From positions 1-64,000 of the forward strand of contig CAZPHV010000023.1 in assembly GCA_964586455.1 (NCBI GenBank): 64,000 bases of DNA. The letters run 5' to 3'. Positions within the stretch are counted from its first letter, which is position 1; the number at the start of each line of letters is the position of its first letter. Below, in pieces: positions 61,610-64,000 of this stretch. A program made the position numbers and the translations under genes. The notes beneath the pieces are model-generated. The model was not told the DNA's origin. It did not search any database and saw nothing but the letters and a program-made list of their open reading frames with translations. The stretch comes from Aquimonas sp964586455 (GTDB lineage: Bacteria > Pseudomonadota > Gammaproteobacteria > Xanthomonadales > Xanthomonadaceae).

Positions 61610-63253
61610 TCAGCCGGTGGTGATCGCGCCGCGCGAGGCGGAGCTGACCAGCCGGGCGTACTTGGCGAGCACGCCAGATTCGACGCGCGGGGCGATGCGG
61701 GCGGGGATGCGGCGCGACAGATCGGCGGTGGTTTCCAGCACGCGCCGATCGACGTCGATGATCACGGTGTCGCCGTCGGCCAGCTGGGCGATCGGGCCGC
61801 CGCGCGCGGCTTCCGGGCTGGCGTGGCCGACCATGAAGCCGTGGGTGGCGCCGCTGAAACGGCCGTCGGTGATCAGCGCGACCTCATTGCCCAGGCCCTG
61901 GCCGACCAGGGCCGCGGTCACCGCCAGCATCTCGCGCATGCCGGGGCCGCCGGCCGGGCCTTCAAAGCGGATCACCACGATGTCGCCGGCTTTGATCTCG
62001 CGCGCCTGCACGGCGGCAAACGCGGCGTCTTCGGAGTCGAAGACCTTGGCCGGGCCCTCGTGGCGGCGGCGGCCGTGGCCGGCCAGCTTGACGATGCAGC
62101 CCTCGGGCGCGAGGTTGCCGTACAGGATCGAATAGCCGCCGCTGGGCTTCAGCGGATTGCTCAGCGGGCGAACGGCATCCTGATTCGGGTCGCCTGCAGG
62201 TGCGGCATCGATCTCGGCGAAGAAGCTGCGACCGGTCACGGTGGGGGCATCGGCCAGCAGGCCGGCGGCCTTCATTTCCTTGGCGACCAGTGCGGTGCCA
62301 CCCATGGTGTAGAGCTCGGCGGCGGTGTAGCGGCCGCCCGGTTTCAGGTCGGCGATCACCGGCACTTCGGACGCCGCCTGGAACTCCTCCAGATCGAAAT
62401 CCACGCCGGCTTCGTGCGCGATCGCCAGCAGATGCAGGGCGGCATTGGTCGAGCCGGCGGTGGCCGAGACCGCGCGCGCGGCGTTGCGCAGGCTGTCGGC
62501 CGTGATGATCTCGCGCGGCAGCGGGCCCTGGTTCGCGAACAGGCGCATCACCTGCTCGCCGCAGGCTTCCGCCGCGTCGCGCTTTTCCGGCGCTGGCGCG
62601 GGGATGTCGTTCAGGCCCATCGGCGACAGGCCCAGGAAGGTCATCACCATGGCCATGGTGTTGGCGGTGAACTGTCCGCCGCAGGCGCCGGCGCCGGGGC
62701 AGGCGGCCTTCTCGACTTCGACCAGCTCGGCTTCGTCGATGCGCCCGGCCGAATGCGCACCGACCGCCTCGAACACGTCCTGGATGGTGATCGCCTTGTC
62801 CTTGCAGCGGCCCGGCATGATCGTGCCGCCGTAGAGGATCAGGCCGGGCAGGTTCAGTCGGCCCAGCGCCATCGCCGCGGCAGGAATGGTCTTGTCGCAG
62901 CCGACCAGCAGCACCACCGCATCCAGACAGTGGCCGCGCACGGCGAGCTCGATCGAATCCGCGATCACCTCACGCGAAGGCAGCGAGGCGCGCATGCCCT
63001 CGCTGCCCATGGCGATGCCGTCGGTCACGGCAATCGTGTTGAACTCGATCGGCGTGCCGCCGCCGCGACGGACGCCGGTGCCGACGTGCTGGGCCAGCTC
63101 GCGCAGGTTGATGTTGCAGGGGCTGACGTCCGACCAGGTGTGAACCACCGCCACCAGCGGCTTTGCGATCGCGGCGTCATCCAGGCCCGTGGCGCGCAGC
63201 ATGGCGCGGGCGGGGGCACGGGCGGGACCGGTCTTGATTGCGTCGCTCTGCAC
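61610..63253 (-). CDS. ilvD: Dihydroxy-acid dehydratase
   Basis: A 547-residue iron-sulfur dehydratase. The conserved cysteines lie in WSDVSPCN, VGCDKTIPA and CPGAGACGGQFTANTM; the C-terminal ITDGRFSGATHGFMVGHASPEAA is diagnostic. It dehydrates dihydroxy acids to the keto acids used by IlvE. First structural gene after the leader. The start is the GTG at 63253; the next in-frame ATG would remove residues that align with the family N-terminus (SDAIKTGPARAPARAM). Confidence 0.93.
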   Translation of the reverse strand: MQSDAIKTGPARAPARAMLRATGLDDAAIAKPLVAVVHTWSDVSPCNINLRELAQHVGTGVRRGGGTPIEFNTIAVTDGIAMGSEGMRASLPSREVIADSIELAVRGHCLDAVVLLVGCDKTIPAAAMALGRLNLPGLILYGGTIMPGRCKDKAITIQDVFEAVGAHSAGRIDEAELVEVEKAACPGAGACGGQFTANTMAMVMTFLGLSPMGLNDIPAPAPEKRDAAEACGEQVMRLFANQGPLPREIITADSLRNAARAVSATAGSTNAALHLLAIAHEAGVDFDLEEFQAASEVPVIADLKPGGRYTAAELYTMGGTALVAKEMKAAGLLADAPTVTGRSFFAEIDAAPAGDPNQDAVRPLSNPLKPSGGYSILYGNLAPEGCIVKLAGHGRRRHEGPAKVFDSEDAAFAAVQAREIKAGDIVVIRFEGPAGGPGMREMLAVTAALVGQGLGNEVALITDGRFSGATHGFMVGHASPEAARGGPIAQLADGDTVIIDVDRRVLETTADLSRRIPARIAPRVESGVLAKYARLVSSASRGAITTG

Positions 63254-63309
63254 GGGGGGATTCCTGGTGGCGGTGGAGGGGATGGCGGGCTTGCAAGTCC
63301 GCGGGCAAG

Positions 63310-63344
63310 AAAAAACCCCGCCTCGTTGCCGGGGCGGGGTTTTC
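63310..63344 (-). terminator. Attenuator-type terminator in the ilv leader
   Basis: On the minus strand AACCCCGCC pairs with GGCGGGGTT around a short loop and is followed by TTTTTTC. It lies between the leader peptide and ilvD, so it should stop transcription when the leader is translated fast and branched-chain aminoacyl-tRNAs are plentiful. Confidence 0.85.
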
Positions 63345-63394
63345 GGTGTTTTCTGATCCGTTGCCTTGGAGGCTGTGTTTCGGACCGTACTTTC

Positions 63395-63535
63395 CTATCC
63401 CGCGCCGGGTGGCAGGCCAATAAGAAGTACGAGTACGAGGAGCGCGAGTGCCGCGGCCGCGATGCGCGCTTGCGTCACCTGCACCGGAGCGGTGCGGGTG
63501 AGGGCGATGGGGCGGCGGGCGGGCAGACGGTTCAT
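63395..63535 (-). CDS. ilv leader peptide
   Basis: A 46-residue frame from ATG 63535. It contains a run rich in regulated residues (LALLVLVLLIGLPPGAG), like the branched-chain-rich leader of the E. coli ilvGMEDA operon. It precedes a strong terminator and the ilvD-ilvC-ilvG-ilvM-ilvE genes, so ribosome stalling at Leu/Val/Ile codons is expected to prevent terminator formation. No strong ribosome site is seen upstream, which is a weakness. Confidence 0.75.
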   Translation of the reverse strand: MNRLPARRPIALTRTAPVQVTQARIAAAALALLVLVLLIGLPPGAG

Positions 63536-63543
63536 GCGCTGCA

Positions 63544-63572
63544 GCAAAACACAGGTTTTCGCGAAGTGTCAA
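63544..63572 (-). promoter_or_regulatory. Predicted ilv operon promoter
   Basis: Minus strand: TTGACA, then a 17-base spacer, then TTTTGC, a poor -10 box. The perfect -35 and the position just upstream of the leader peptide support it. Confidence 0.4.
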
Positions 63573-63739
63573 CAGCCGAAACGGCATTAGGCTCTGACTT
63601 TGGTCGAAGCGCCTGAACGCGATGATCGGCAGCCCCGTCTTTGATTGACCCCAGTCGGCGTGCGACCTCTACACTGGTGAGCGACTGGCCTGACTGGCGC
63701 CTCTGCGAACCCGGCCTGCGCCTTGCAAGGAGTGGAACC

Positions 63740-64000
63740 ATGTCCAGTACGACCTCGAAGACACGACGCTACGCGTGGTTTGCAGCGCCTCTGATCGGCC
63801 TGCCGGTTCTGTTGATCCTCGCGTTGATGTGGTGGTGGGATTACGAGCCGCCGCCTTTTGACGTACTCGCTCACGCCCAGGCACGCGCCGCCGAGCGCGG
63901 CCAGCCGGTGGTGGTGGGCACGATCAGCTCGGAAGCCTTGATCCGCGTCGCCGAGACCCTGCTCGACAAGCGCGGCGGTTACTTGAGCAACGACAAACTG
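63740..64000 (+). CDS. DUF2333 family protein, N-terminal part
   Basis: The first 87 residues of a gene cut by the window end. A membrane helix (AAPLIGLPVLLILALMWWW) is followed by SEALIRVAETLLDKRGGYLSND, the DUF2333 signature. AAGGAG lies 6 bases before ATG 63740. Function of the family is unknown; it is an inner-membrane protein in gammaproteobacteria. Divergent from the ilv operon. Confidence 0.85.
   Translation, partial: MSSTTSKTRRYAWFAAPLIGLPVLLILALMWWWDYEPPPFDVLAHAQARAAERGQPVVVGTISSEALIRVAETLLDKRGGYLSNDKL

Noticed and set aside
61487..63616. A 709-codon plus-strand frame
   Set aside because: Antisense to ilvD, which is diagnostic by its cysteine motifs. The frame has a biased composition and no recognisable domain.

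Overview
The window reads as chromosome from a GC-rich gammaproteobacterium, most likely in or near the Lysobacterales (Xanthomonadales). The reasons are a split class II ribonucleotide reductase subunit (NrdJb), an alanine/lysine-rich histone H1-like protein, several palindromic intergenic repeat families (GTAGGGCGGATC.., GTAGGGTGCGC.., CCCCTCTCC..GGGAGAGGGG), many small lipoproteins, and secreted proteins ending in a GFE tail. The genus cannot be fixed from the sequence alone.

Layout. 1-2.6 kb: repeat-rich intergenic DNA, an H1-like gene, a striking set of C and G homopolymers, and nrdJb. 2.6-6.5 kb: a visibly AT-richer island holding two unknown genes (one a membrane coiled-coil protein) convergent with a DcdV/AvcD-type cytidine-nucleotide deaminase antiphage gene, which has a small gene of unknown function directly upstream. 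6.6-16.8 kb: a rearranged accessory region. It holds an apparently intact XhoI/PaeR7I-type restriction-modification pair (predicted CTCGAG), a PD-(D/E)XK protein, two broken copies of the 5' end of the methyltransferase gene, a stray copy of the 3' end of the SprB-repeat gene, and several lipoprotein or secreted-protein genes. 17-21.4 kb: divergent genes for a SprB/fibronectin-type secreted protein and a lysyl-endopeptidase-like serine protease. 21.8-29.3 kb: a run of small lipoprotein and membrane-protein genes, including second copies of the DUF4241-like and TPR-lipoprotein genes found at 8-11 kb. The two TPR genes share a 305-bp stretch that is perfectly identical. 29.6-35.6 kb: an SGNH hydrolase, a 1479-residue membrane patatin phospholipase and an overlapping lipoprotein, apparently one operon.

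36-42.7 kb: a slipin, two abutting tRNA-like sequences with defective features, a secreted agmatine/peptidylarginine deiminase-family protein, small genes, two decayed genes and a 144-bp tandem repeat. 42.7-57.6 kb: a PAS-GGDEF-EAL protein, a sulfotransferase, a phytanoyl-CoA dioxygenase-like enzyme, LysM/BON and FmdB-type proteins, a TPR-GGDEF cyclase and a WGR-DUF4132 protein. 57.6-63.6 kb: an ilv operon ordered leader-ilvD-ilvC-ilvG-ilvM-ilvE, with a leucine/valine-rich leader peptide and an attenuator-type terminator. It encodes most of the isoleucine/valine pathway. The window ends inside a DUF2333 gene.

The strongest leads for something undescribed are the dcdV island with its small upstream gene and unknown neighbours, the three-gene hydrolase/patatin/lipoprotein operon, the paralogue-shuffling region with end-fragments of genes, and the paired tRNA-like sequences.
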